Shown: piece after piece, positions 1 through 6,635 of the stretch
How the letters are laid out: every line of letters begins with the position of its first letter
How positions within the stretch are numbered: position 1 is the stretch's first letter
Source of the DNA: Methylotenera sp.
GTDB lineage: Bacteria > Pseudomonadota > Gammaproteobacteria > Burkholderiales > Methylophilaceae
Direction of reading: 5' to 3'
Length of the DNA stretch: 8,118 nucleotides
Assembly: GCA_027310735.1 (NCBI GenBank)
Contig: DAIDAH010000123.1
Location: 1 to 8,118, forward strand
Program-made: the position numbers and the translations under genes
The notes under the pieces: model-generated
Database searches by the model: none
What the model was told of the DNA's origin: nothing
Seen by the model: the letters and a program-made list of their open reading frames with translations, nothing else

Positions 1-833
1 GCCCAGAGTCATCTGGTAAAACAACATTAACGCTTTCTGTAATTGCACAAATGCAAAAAACAGGCGGCGTTGCCGCATTTATTGATGCTGAGCATGCGCT
101 AGATCCACAATATGCAGCCAAGCTAGGCGTCAACGTGCCTGACCTACTGATTTCACAGCCAGATACTGGTGAACAGGCGCTGGAAATTGCCGATATGTTA
201 GTACGCTCAGGCAGCGTAGACATCGTAGTAGTCGACTCTGTAGCAGCGTTAACGCCACGTGCTGAAATTGAAGGTGAAATGGGCGACTCACACATGGGTC
301 TGCAAGCGCGCTTAATGAGCCAAGCTTTACGTAAGCTCACAGGTAATATCAAACGCACTAACACTTTGGTCATTTTCATTAACCAAATCCGCATGAAAAT
401 CGGCGTGATGTTTGGTAACCCTGAAACAACCACTGGCGGTAACGCGCTTAAGTTCTACGCCTCAGTACGCTTGGACATTCGTCGCACTGGCGCCATCAAA
501 AAGGGTGATGAGGTTATTGGCAGCGAAACCCGTGTAAAAGTCATTAAAAATAAAGTCGCACCACCGTTCAAGCAAGCTGAGTTTGATATTCTGTATGGCG
601 AAGGCATTTCACGGGAAGGCGAAATTATTGAGCTTGGTGTTAATTTGAAACTAGTTGAAAAAGCAGGTTCTTGGTATAGCTACAACGGCGAAAAAATTGG
701 TCAAGGTAAAGACAATGCACGTGAATACTTAAAATCTCATCCAGAAATTGCCAATGAGATTGATGCAAAGATTCGTGCCAATATGAAATCATTGAGTGAT
801 AGCTTACCGGCTGTACGTTCTGAAGATGATTAA
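1..833 (+). CDS. recA: Recombinase RecA, 5' end missing
   Basis: RecA is the ATP-dependent strand-exchange protein of homologous recombination and the co-protease that triggers LexA cleavage in the SOS response; it acts on single-stranded DNA in the cytoplasm. The reading frame is open to the left edge, with full codons from base 3 (PESSGKTT, the Walker A P-loop), so the gene starts outside and roughly the first 65 residues are missing by comparison with E. coli RecA. The ATG at 51 is an internal methionine, not the start. Further landmarks are the Walker B strand (DIVVVDS), loop L1 (EGEMGDSHMGLQARLMSQ), loop L2 (FGNPETTTGGNALKFYASVR) and the short acidic C-terminus ending SEDD. No disruption is seen in the 276 visible residues. 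recX follows in the same frame, behind two in-frame TAA codons (831 and 843). The SOS box expected upstream is outside the window. Confidence 0.98.
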   Translation, partial: PESSGKTTLTLSVIAQMQKTGGVAAFIDAEHALDPQYAAKLGVNVPDLLISQPDTGEQALEIADMLVRSGSVDIVVVDSVAALTPRAEIEGEMGDSHMGLQARLMSQALRKLTGNIKRTNTLVIFINQIRMKIGVMFGNPETTTGGNALKFYASVRLDIRRTGAIKKGDEVIGSETRVKVIKNKVAPPFKQAEFDILYGEGISREGEIIELGVNLKLVEKAGSWYSYNGEKIGQGKDNAREYLKSHPEIANEIDAKIRANMKSLSDSLPAVRSEDD

Positions 834-857
834 TTAGCAGGTTAAATTAGCAAGTTC

Positions 858-864
858 AAAGGTG
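858..864 (+). promoter_or_regulatory. Candidate recX ribosome binding site
   Basis: The sequence AAAGGTG contains AAGG at 859-862, complementary to the 16S rRNA anti-Shine-Dalgarno. The only start-like codon at normal distance is ATT at 870, with a 7-base gap. This site decides the proposed recX start. TAATTAG at 831-837 and CTAATTA at 867-873 are inverted copies, so a weak stem could cover the proposed start codon; that part is speculative. Confidence 0.45.
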
Positions 865-869
865 CACTA

Positions 870-1322
870 ATTAAAATCCAACCCAAAAGTCTACGGCAAC
901 GGGCGCTGGATTACCTAGCTAAACGTGAATACTCTTATGCTGAGCTAGGGCAAAAACTTAAAGCTTTTGCCGAAGAGGCAGTCGATGTAAGCGCAATACT
1001 GGATGATTTTAAAACGCGTGGCTGGCTATCAGACGCACGCTTTACCGAACAGTTAGTGCATGCACGTAAAGCAAAGTTTGGCAGTGCGCGTGTGGCACAT
1101 GAGTTGCGCGAAAAAGGCGTTGCCGATGAGTTAATTGCTGCCGCTGTAGATAAGTTTAAAGAAACAGAACTAGATAATGGACGCGAAGTGTGGCGGAAAA
1201 AATTTAAAGACACTCCATCTAATCGAGAAGAATGGGCAAAACAAGCAAGATTTTTACAAAGCCGTGGTTTTGGCTTTGACGTAATTAAAAAAATATTGAA
1301 CGAACATAAAAATGACGATTAA
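870..1322 (+). CDS. recX: Regulatory protein RecX, probable ATT start
   Basis: RecX binds RecA filaments and restrains their extension and ATPase activity, and is normally encoded right after recA. The frame is open from 846 and reads as a whole RecX domain: SLRQRALDYLAKREYSYAELGQKL near the N-terminus, then DDFKTRGWLSDARFTEQLVHARKAKFGSARVAHELREKGV, then the third repeat ending FLQSRGFGFDVIKKIL. From 870 it gives 150 residues, a usual RecX size. The start is odd: between the TAA at 843 and the conserved domain there is no ATG, GTG or TTG in frame. The first usual start codon is the GTG at 1056, which would remove about 60 conserved residues. ATT at 870 sits 7 bases behind AAGG (859-862) and is the best candidate; ATT 846 and ATC 876 are alternatives. 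A sequencing error or a true start-codon loss is possible. The end overlaps alaS by 11 bases. Confidence 0.9.
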   Translation: MKIQPKSLRQRALDYLAKREYSYAELGQKLKAFAEEAVDVSAILDDFKTRGWLSDARFTEQLVHARKAKFGSARVAHELREKGVADELIAAAVDKFKETELDNGREVWRKKFKDTPSNREEWAKQARFLQSRGFGFDVIKKILNEHKNDD

Positions 1323-3948
1323 ATTAAGTAACAATCCTTCCAGCAACGAGATCAGAAAAGCATTTCTGGACTTCTTCGCCTCCAAAGGCCATCAAGTCGT
1401 AACCTCCAGCTCACTCGTACCAGCTGGCGATCCTACACTGCTGTTCACCAACGCTGGGATGAACCAATTTAAAGACGTATTTTTAGGTTTCGACAAACGT
1501 CCATATACACGAGCAACGTCTAGTCAAAAGTGCGTGCGTGCTGGCGGAAAACATAACGACCTTGAAAATGTTGGCTACACAGCCCGTCATCACACATTCT
1601 TTGAGATGTTAGGCAACTTCAGCTTTGGCGACTATTTCAAGGAAGACGCGATTGCTTACGCTTGGGAGTTACTTACAGAAGTATTCAAGCTACCAAAAGA
1701 CAAACTCACAGTAACCGTATATGCCGACGACGATGAAGCCTACGACATCTGGACAAAAACCATGGGTGTACCAGCTGAACGTGTGATTCGCATTGGCGAC
1801 AACAAGGGTGCACGTTACGCATCAGACAACTTTTGGATGATGGGCGACACAGGCCCTTGCGGCCCTTGCACCGAGATTTTCTACGACCACGGCGACCACC
1901 ATTTTGGCGGTCCTCCAGGCTCACCTGATGAAGATGGCGACCGCTTCATTGAGATTTGGAACAATGTATTTATGCAGTTCAACCGCGATGAAGCGGGAGT
2001 AATGCACAAGTTGCCTAAGCCTAGCGTCGATACTGGCATGGGTCTAGAGCGTATCTCAGCGGTATTGCAACACGTACATGCCAATTACGAAATTGACTTG
2101 TTTCAAGGTTTAATCAAGGCCGCTGCACGTGAAACCAAAACGTCAGACTTAAACAACCCAAGTTTGAAAGTCATTGCTGACCACATCCGTGCTTGTAGCT
2201 TTTTAATTGCTGATGGTGTGATTGCTGGCAATGAAGGCCGGGGCTATGTATTGCGCCGCATTATTCGCCGCGCGATTCGCCATGGCTACAAACTAGGTAG
2301 TCGTAGTGCATTCTTCCACAAAATAGTACCTGACTTGGTTGAGGAAATGGGTAGTGCTTACCCTGAGCTTACTGTCAACCAAGCTCGAATCATGGATGTA
2401 CTTAAACTCGAAGAAGACCGCTTCTTTGAAACCATTGAGAATGGCATGACCATTTTAGAAGCTGAGCTTGCCAACACTAAAGACATCTTCAATGGCGAAA
2501 CCGCCTTTAAGCTACATGATACTTACGGTTTTCCACTGGATTTAACTGCCGACATCTGCCGTGAGCGCAATGTCACAGTCGATACAGCCGCATTTGACGC
2601 AGCCATGGCACGCCAAAAAGATCAGGCGCGCTCTGCAGGTAAATTCAAAATGGCTGCCAACCTTGAATACGATGGTATTGCCACCACATTCTTTGGCTAT
2701 GAAACGTTAGAAACAGCAGGCCAGATTTCGGCGCTATATAAAGATGGTGTAGCTGTTAAAAAATTGAACGAAGGTGAGCAAGGCGTCATCGTGCTTAACA
2801 ACACGCCATTTTATGCAGAGTCTGGCGGTCAAATTGGTGATAGCGGTGAGTTACGTGGTGCCGATGGTATTTTCTCTGTTGAAGACACTCAAAAAATTCA
2901 AGCCAATGTATTCGGCCATCATGGCGTATTAAAAACGGGCACTTTAAACCTAGGCGACCACATTACCGCCCGCGTGAATACCCAAGTGCGCAACAGCATT
3001 ATGCGCAACCACTCTGCAACACATTTGATGCATAAAGCCTTACGCGAAGTATTGGGTGAGCACGTGCAACAAAAAGGCTCACAGGTAGATGCAGATAAAA
3101 CTCGTTTTGACTTTGTACACAACGCACCTCTTACCGATGCTGAAATAGTAAGGGTTGAGCAAATCGTCAATGCCGAAATTATCGCGAATGCTGCAACACA
3201 AGCACGCGTGATGGATATTGAATCTGCACAAAAAACGGGTGCCATGATGCTATTCGGCGAAAAATATGGCGACGAAGTACGTGTGCTGGATATTGGTAGC
3301 TCACGTGAGCTTTGTGGTGGCACACATGTTAGCCGCACAGGTGATATTGGCCTATTCAAAATTATCGCTGAATCAGGCGTTGCTGCTGGTGTTCGCCGTT
3401 TAGAAGCCGCCACAGGTGAAGGTGCTATCAAGTTAATTCAAGCACAACAGGCACTGCTAGACCAAGCTGCAAGTGAGCTTAAAGCGCCTGTACATGAACT
3501 ACCTGCAAAAATCACGCAAATTCTGGATAACGTCAAATCGCTAGAAAAAGAATTGGCTCGCCTGAAATCAAAACTAGCCTCATCACAAGGTGATGATCTT
3601 GCCACGCAAGCGATTGAAATTGCAGGTAGCAATGTATTAGCCGCAATACTGGAAGGTGCTGATGCAAATACCTTACGTGAAACAATGGATAAACTTAAAG
3701 ATAAACTTAAGTCTGCCGCTATTGTTTTAGCAAGCGTCAATGATGGCAAAGTAAGCTTAGCTGCTGGTGTAACCGCAGATTTAACCGCAAAAATAAAAGC
3801 GGGGGAACTAGTAAACTTTGTTGCGCTCCAAGTGGGCGGTAAGGGCGGAGGAAAACCAGACATGGCAATGGCTGGCGGTACAGATGCCAGCCAGTTACCC
3901 AAAGCGCTTGCAAGCGTAAAAGACTGGGTTATCAATAAAATTGCGTAA
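1312..3948 (+). CDS. alaS: Alanine--tRNA ligase
   Basis: AlaRS charges tRNA-Ala with alanine and hydrolyses mischarged Ser- and Gly-tRNA-Ala; it is essential and cytoplasmic. The 878 residues match the usual bacterial length (E. coli 876). The N-terminal class II catalytic core shows EIRKAFLDFFASKGH, SSLVPAGDPTLLFTNAGMNQFKD, the motif 2 region (FFEMLGNFSFGDYF) and motif 3 (DTGMGLERI, residues 240-248). The editing domain carries the zinc ligands HSATH (H567, H571) and CGGTH (C668, H672). A charged, coiled-coil-like stretch around residues 735-765 leads to the C-Ala/DHHA1 domain with the glycine-rich VGGKGGGKPDMAMAGG signature. The ATG at 1312 fits the family N-terminus. It lies inside the end of recX (11-base overlap) with only a weak ribosome binding site, so translation is probably coupled to recX. 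No defects are seen. Confidence 0.98.
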   Translation: MTIKLSNNPSSNEIRKAFLDFFASKGHQVVTSSSLVPAGDPTLLFTNAGMNQFKDVFLGFDKRPYTRATSSQKCVRAGGKHNDLENVGYTARHHTFFEMLGNFSFGDYFKEDAIAYAWELLTEVFKLPKDKLTVTVYADDDEAYDIWTKTMGVPAERVIRIGDNKGARYASDNFWMMGDTGPCGPCTEIFYDHGDHHFGGPPGSPDEDGDRFIEIWNNVFMQFNRDEAGVMHKLPKPSVDTGMGLERISAVLQHVHANYEIDLFQGLIKAAARETKTSDLNNPSLKVIADHIRACSFLIADGVIAGNEGRGYVLRRIIRRAIRHGYKLGSRSAFFHKIVPDLVEEMGSAYPELTVNQARIMDVLKLEEDRFFETIENGMTILEAELANTKDIFNGETAFKLHDTYGFPLDLTADICRERNVTVDTAAFDAAMARQKDQARSAGKFKMAANLEYDGIATTFFGYETLETAGQISALYKDGVAVKKLNEGEQGVIVLNNTPFYAESGGQIGDSGELRGADGIFSVEDTQKIQANVFGHHGVLKTGTLNLGDHITARVNTQVRNSIMRNHSATHLMHKALREVLGEHVQQKGSQVDADKTRFDFVHNAPLTDAEIVRVEQIVNAEIIANAATQARVMDIESAQKTGAMMLFGEKYGDEVRVLDIGSSRELCGGTHVSRTGDIGLFKIIAESGVAAGVRRLEAATGEGAIKLIQAQQALLDQAASELKAPVHELPAKITQILDNVKSLEKELARLKSKLASSQGDDLATQAIEIAGSNVLAAILEGADANTLRETMDKLKDKLKSAAIVLASVNDGKVSLAAGVTADLTAKIKAGELVNFVALQVGGKGGGKPDMAMAGGTDASQLPKALASVKDWVINKIA

Positions 3949-3993
3949 TACCCATAAACTAAATTTAATTAGATTCATCATAAAGAGTTAAAA

Positions 3994-5238
3994 ATGGCAC
4001 TAATCGTACAAAAATACGGCGGCACTTCAGTCGCCAATCCAGAACGCATTCGTAATGTAGCGCGTCGCGTGGCTCGTTACAAAGCAATGGGGCATCAAGT
4101 CGTCGTCGTTGTTTCTGCAATGTCTGGTGAAACAAATAAATTGATTGGCCTAGCTAAAGAACTCATGGAAGAACCCGATCCGCGTGAGTTGGATATGATC
4201 GTCTCCACTGGCGAACAGGTCACGATTGGCATGACAGCACTAGCTTTAATTGATCTCGGCATAAAAGCCAAAAGCTATACTGGTGCTCAAGTGAAGATTT
4301 TAACTGATGGCGCACACACCAAAGCCAGAATCCTGAGCATTGATCAACATAACATCAAAACCGACTTAGATGCCGGCTATGTGTGTGTAGTTGCCGGCTT
4401 TCAAGGTGTGGATGCAAACGGTAACATCACCACACTAGGCCGTGGTGGCTCTGACACCACCGGTGTGGCCTTGGCTGCTGCATTAGGCGCCGATGAATGC
4501 CAGATATACACCGACGTAGATGGTGTATACACCACGGACCCACGTGTAGTACCGGAGGCTCGCCGCTTAAAATCAATCACATTTGAAGAGATGCTTGAAC
4601 TGGCCTCACAAGGTTCAAAAGTATTACAGATTCGCTCCGTAGAATTTGCCGGAAAATATAAAGTTAAATTACGTGTACTCTCCAGCTTCGAAGAAGATGG
4701 CGACGGAACACTCATCACATTCGAAGAAAGTAGCAAGGAAAATAACATGGAAGAACCAATTATTTCAGGTATTGCATTTAACCGCGATGAAGCAAAAGTC
4801 ACGGTACTTGGCGTTCCAGATAAACCAGGCATTGCTTATCAAATTCTAGGCCCAGTTGCAGATGCCAATATCGACGTAGATATGATCATCCAGAACGTTG
4901 GTGCAGATGGCACAACAGACTTTACTTTTACTGTACACAAAAATGAACTGAGCAAGACACTAGCATTACTCAAGGACAAGGTACAAGGCCATATGGCAGC
5001 CCGTGAAATTCGTGGCGACGACAAAATTGCCAAAGTTTCCATTGTCGGCGTAGGCATGCGATCTCATGTAGGAATCGCCAGCAAAATGTTCCGCACACTT
5101 GCTGAAGAAGGCATCAATATTCAAATGATTTCAACATCTGAAATTAAAATTGCCGTAGTTATAGATGAAAAATACTTGGAACTAGCAGTGCGTGTGCTAC
5201 ATAAAGCATTTGAATTAGAAGATGCTCAAACCGATTAA
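3994..5238 (+). CDS. lysC: Aspartate kinase, ACT-domain regulated
   Basis: Aspartokinase phosphorylates L-aspartate with ATP, the first step towards lysine/diaminopimelate, threonine, methionine and isoleucine. The 414 residues are the usual size of the monofunctional proteobacterial enzyme. The kinase domain begins with the KYGGTSV nucleotide-binding motif (residues 7-13) and contains STGEQVTIGM, GRGGSD (149-154) and TDVDGVYTTDPR (173-184). Two ACT regulatory domains follow (about 269-335 and 346-410; the second contains MRSHVGIASKMF and INIQMISTSEIKIAVVI). There is no homoserine dehydrogenase fusion. ACT domains of this class bind lysine and/or threonine for feedback inhibition; which effector acts here cannot be read from sequence. 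The ATG at 3994 has an AAAGAG ribosome binding site 6 bases upstream (3982-3987). The 45-base gap after alaS has no evident terminator, so read-through from alaS is likely. An internal start at 4747 probably gives a separate beta chain. Confidence 0.97.
   Translation: MALIVQKYGGTSVANPERIRNVARRVARYKAMGHQVVVVVSAMSGETNKLIGLAKELMEEPDPRELDMIVSTGEQVTIGMTALALIDLGIKAKSYTGAQVKILTDGAHTKARILSIDQHNIKTDLDAGYVCVVAGFQGVDANGNITTLGRGGSDTTGVALAAALGADECQIYTDVDGVYTTDPRVVPEARRLKSITFEEMLELASQGSKVLQIRSVEFAGKYKVKLRVLSSFEEDGDGTLITFEESSKENNMEEPIISGIAFNRDEAKVTVLGVPDKPGIAYQILGPVADANIDVDMIIQNVGADGTTDFTFTVHKNELSKTLALLKDKVQGHMAAREIRGDDKIAKVSIVGVGMRSHVGIASKMFRTLAEEGINIQMISTSEIKIAVVIDEKYLELAVRVLHKAFELEDAQTD
4735..4749 (+). 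promoter_or_regulatory. Internal RBS and ATG for a LysC beta subunit
   Basis: AAGGA (4735-4739) lies 7 bases before an in-frame ATG at 4747, codon 252 of lysC, exactly at the linker between the kinase and ACT domains. Translation from here would give a 163-residue protein beginning MEEPIISG and made of only the two ACT domains. In the alpha2beta2 class of aspartokinases (for example Bacillus subtilis and Corynebacterium glutamicum) the beta subunit is known to be made in this way. The site is seen directly; its use is inferred. Confidence 0.6.
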
Positions 5239-5269
5239 TCAATATTTTGAACTATTGTTCTTGTAATGA

Positions 5270-5298
5270 TTGATTTTTAAGGGCGCTTCGAGTAGTAT
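5270..5298 (+). promoter_or_regulatory. Candidate promoter for tRNA-Ser
   Basis: A TTGATT -35-like box (5270-5275) and a TAGTAT -10-like box (5293-5298), each 4 of 6 to consensus, are separated by 17 bases. A GC-rich discriminator (TGCGCCC, 5299-5305) follows, and the tRNA begins about 20 bases after the expected start point. The same arrangement of -10 box, then TGCGC, recurs before tRNA-Arg. Such discriminators are typical of stable RNA promoters under stringent control. Confidence 0.45.
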
Positions 5299-5310
5299 TG
5301 CGCCCTCGAA
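5280..5310 (+). repeat. Nested inverted repeats upstream of tRNA-Ser
   Basis: AGGGCGC (5280-5286) and GCGCCCT (5300-5306) form a perfect 7-bp stem with a 13-base loop. A second pair, TTCGAG (5287-5292) and CTCGAA (5305-5310), is also perfect but overlaps the right arm, so the two folds exclude each other. No T-run follows on either strand, so a standard terminator is not supported, although it lies about 40 bases after lysC. The right arm coincides with the promoter discriminator, so the symmetry may be incidental. Confidence 0.4.
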
Positions 5311-5325
5311 ATAGCGTAACAAAAC

Positions 5326-5419
5326 GGAGAGCTGGCCGAGTGGTCGAAGGCACTTCCCTGCTAAGGAAGCATACGGGCTTAAATCTGTATCGAGGGTTCG
5401 AATCCCTCGCTCTCCGCCA
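5326..5419 (+). tRNA. tRNA-Ser (anticodon GCT)
   Basis: The cloverleaf folds cleanly: acceptor GGAGAGC (5326-5332) with GCTCTCC (5409-5415), anticodon stem CTTCC/GGAAG with loop CTGCTAA (5358-5364) and anticodon GCT at 5360-5362. A long class II variable arm (about 5370-5391) has an ATACGG/CTGTAT stem, and the T arm is GAGGG TTCGAAT CCCTC. Discriminator G5416 is the usual serine identity base, and CCA is encoded (5417-5419). It reads AGC and AGU serine codons. Confidence 0.97.
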
Positions 5420-5430
5420 AAGTATTACTT

Positions 5431-5452
5431 TAAAAGCCAAGTTTCGCTTTTA
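5431..5452 (+). terminator. Weak hairpin between the two tRNA genes
   Basis: TAAAAGC (5431-5437) and GCTTTTA (5446-5452) form a 7-bp stem with an 8-base loop, 11 bases after the tRNA-Ser CCA. The A-rich left and T-rich right arms resemble a minimal intrinsic terminator, but there are only two G:C pairs and no T-run beyond the stem. It could instead be a processing structure or chance; its right end also overlaps the -35 region of tRNA-Arg. Confidence 0.25.
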
Positions 5453-5483
5453 GAATTAAGCAGTATGACGTATAATACTGCGC
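5449..5483 (+). promoter_or_regulatory. Promoter of tRNA-Arg
   Basis: A perfect TATAAT -10 box (5471-5476) is followed by ACTGCGC, placing transcription start at about 5482-5484, a few bases before the mature tRNA 5' end at 5486. TTTAGA (5449-5454), 16 bases upstream, is a 4-of-6 match to the -35 consensus. The GC-rich discriminator matches that in front of tRNA-Ser and suggests stringent/growth-rate control. Confidence 0.65.
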
Positions 5484-5485
5484 AT

Positions 5486-5562
5486 GCGCCCGTAGCTCAG
5501 CTGGATAGAGTACTTGGCTACGAACCAAGGGGTCAGGAGTTCGAATCTCTTCGGGCGCACCA
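5486..5562 (+). tRNA. tRNA-Arg (anticodon ACG)
   Basis: A 77-base class I tRNA: acceptor GCGCCCG (5486-5492) with CGGGCGC (5552-5558), anticodon stem CTTGG/CCAAG around loop CTACGAA (5518-5524) with anticodon ACG at 5520-5522, T arm AGGAG TTCGAAT CTCTT, discriminator A5559 and encoded CCA (5560-5562). A34 would be converted to inosine by TadA so the tRNA reads CGU, CGC and CGA. An integrase gene begins its 3' end only 36 bases downstream, so this gene is the likely integration target of the element to the right; the tRNA itself is intact. Confidence 0.97.
5518..5562 (+). other. Inferred attachment site in the tRNA-Arg 3' half
   Basis: Tyrosine integrases of islands and satellites usually recombine at the anticodon or T loop of a tRNA and restore its 3' end with element DNA. 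Here the integrase sits immediately behind the tRNA, so one element/chromosome junction should fall within about 5518-5562. The second direct-repeat copy is not in the window, so the exact core cannot be drawn. Confidence 0.5.
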
Positions 5563-5598
5563 TACAAAACAAAGGGTTAGCTTAGGCTAGCCCTTTGT
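5563..5598 (-). terminator. Intrinsic terminator between tRNA-Arg and integrase
   Basis: ACAAAGGGTTAGC (5569-5581) pairs with GCTAGCCCTTTGT (5586-5598) around a TTAG tetraloop: 13 bp with a single G-T wobble. On the minus strand the stem is followed by a T-rich stretch (TTTGTTTTGTATG, 5573-5561), so it fits a terminator for the integrase operon. On the plus strand the stem closes with CCCTTTGTCATTT, a poorer T tract, which may still serve tRNA-Arg. The outermost base, 5598, is also the last base of the integrase TGA stop codon. Confidence 0.75.
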
Positions 5599-6635
5599 CA
5601 TTTCTGGCCTTGTGCCATAATTGTGTCGTGGTATGACACGTTTACGTCACGCAATGCGCACAACTTGTCTGCATACGGGGCTAAATGCTCTGCCGAGAAA
5701 TGTGCATAACGCCGCACCATCTCTGGACTTTCCCATCCACCCAACTCTTGCAAGGCAAATAATGGCGTACCATTTTGTACGTGCCAGCTTGCCCAAGTGT
5801 GTCGCAAATCGTGCCACCGAAAATCTTCTATCCCTACTGCTGCCAAGCCCTTATACCAAGCTTTGGTACTCACTTGAGTAATATGATGCCCGTTATAACT
5901 AAACACATATAACTCATGCTTACCAATCTGCTTACGAATTAAAAGAATTGCTTCTGCATTAAGTGGTACTGCAATCGCCTTTCTCGCTTTCGCTTGGTCA
6001 GGGTGAATCCATGCGACTCTTCTTACCAAATCTATTTGTGACCATTCCAATCCAGTGACATTCGCTCGCCTTAAACCAGTAGCAAGACTAAATGCCGCCA
6101 TATCAGCTAAATGCGCAGGTAACGCAGCTATCAATCTTTGTGCTTCGTTATGTGTTAAAAACCGAATGCGACGGGTCGGCTCTCTCAGCATCTTGATAAA
6201 AGGTGCCCGATCCAGCCATTCCCATTCATTCACACATTTACGTAAAATTGCACGCAACACCTCAAGCACGCGGTTTACCGTGGCATTACTTACACCCTCA
6301 TCACGTTTTGCATCCGTCATCTTATCAATCAGATCACGGCTAATAGCATCCAGATATTTGTCTTTAAGAAACTTGTCCATCCAGCGCAGATGAATAATAT
6401 CTGTGCTTAAAGTTGCTTTATGACTCTGCTCTTTCAGCCATCTCACGACTGCATCATTCCATAGATACTTTGGTTTAAGCCCTAATCGGCTGATTTTCCA
6501 ATACTCTACTTTTTGGCGGTCGTGATACTCTTGCGCAAGGGTGCGGTCTTCAGTCCCAGTAGATTCTCGTATTCGCTCCCCGTTGGGCGCGACAAAGTTG
6601 ATCCACCAGTACTTTCCTCGTTTAACAAGTGACAT
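5598..6635 (-). CDS. Tyrosine recombinase/phage-type integrase
   Basis: A site-specific recombinase expected to integrate and excise the element at tRNA-Arg. The 345 residues have an N-terminal SLVKRGKYWWINFVAPNGER arm-type domain, a core-binding domain (about 60-150) with NATVNRVLEVLRAILRKC, and a C-terminal catalytic domain. The active-site set is complete: R189 in ATGLRR, K216 in the beta-hairpin before AVPL, H275 and R278 in WHDLRHTWASW, W301 in LGGWES replacing the more common histidine (a known variant), and nucleophile Y310 in RRYAHF. The ATG at 6635 has AAAGGA (minus strand, 6650-6645) 9 bases upstream and gives a family-like N-terminus. That start lies inside the upstream HTH gene (130-base overlap), and the stop abuts a terminator hairpin. 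It resembles integrases of proteobacterial islands and prophages; no lineage symbol is justified. Confidence 0.95.
   Translation of the reverse strand: MSLVKRGKYWWINFVAPNGERIRESTGTEDRTLAQEYHDRQKVEYWKISRLGLKPKYLWNDAVVRWLKEQSHKATLSTDIIHLRWMDKFLKDKYLDAISRDLIDKMTDAKRDEGVSNATVNRVLEVLRAILRKCVNEWEWLDRAPFIKMLREPTRRIRFLTHNEAQRLIAALPAHLADMAAFSLATGLRRANVTGLEWSQIDLVRRVAWIHPDQAKARKAIAVPLNAEAILLIRKQIGKHELYVFSYNGHHITQVSTKAWYKGLAAVGIEDFRWHDLRHTWASWHVQNGTPLFALQELGGWESPEMVRRYAHFSAEHLAPYADKLCALRDVNVSYHDTIMAQGQK

Noticed and set aside
51..833. RecA starting at ATG 51
   Set aside because: The Walker A motif precedes it in frame and the frame is open to the window edge; the true start lies outside.
1056..1322. 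An 88-residue RecX starting at GTG 1056
   Set aside because: Sense codons and clear RecX similarity continue upstream to about 885, so this start would cut off the N-terminal part of the domain.
3438..3935. Long minus-strand ORFs opposite alaS (also 2919-3431) and opposite lysC (4401-4832)
   Set aside because: Low-complexity serine/alanine-rich translations antisense to highly conserved genes; typical shadow frames.
5252..5440. Minus-strand 62-codon ORF containing RARDSNPRYRF
   Set aside because: It is antisense to tRNA-Ser; the ARDSNP-type peptide is a well-known spurious translation of tRNA-Ser genes.
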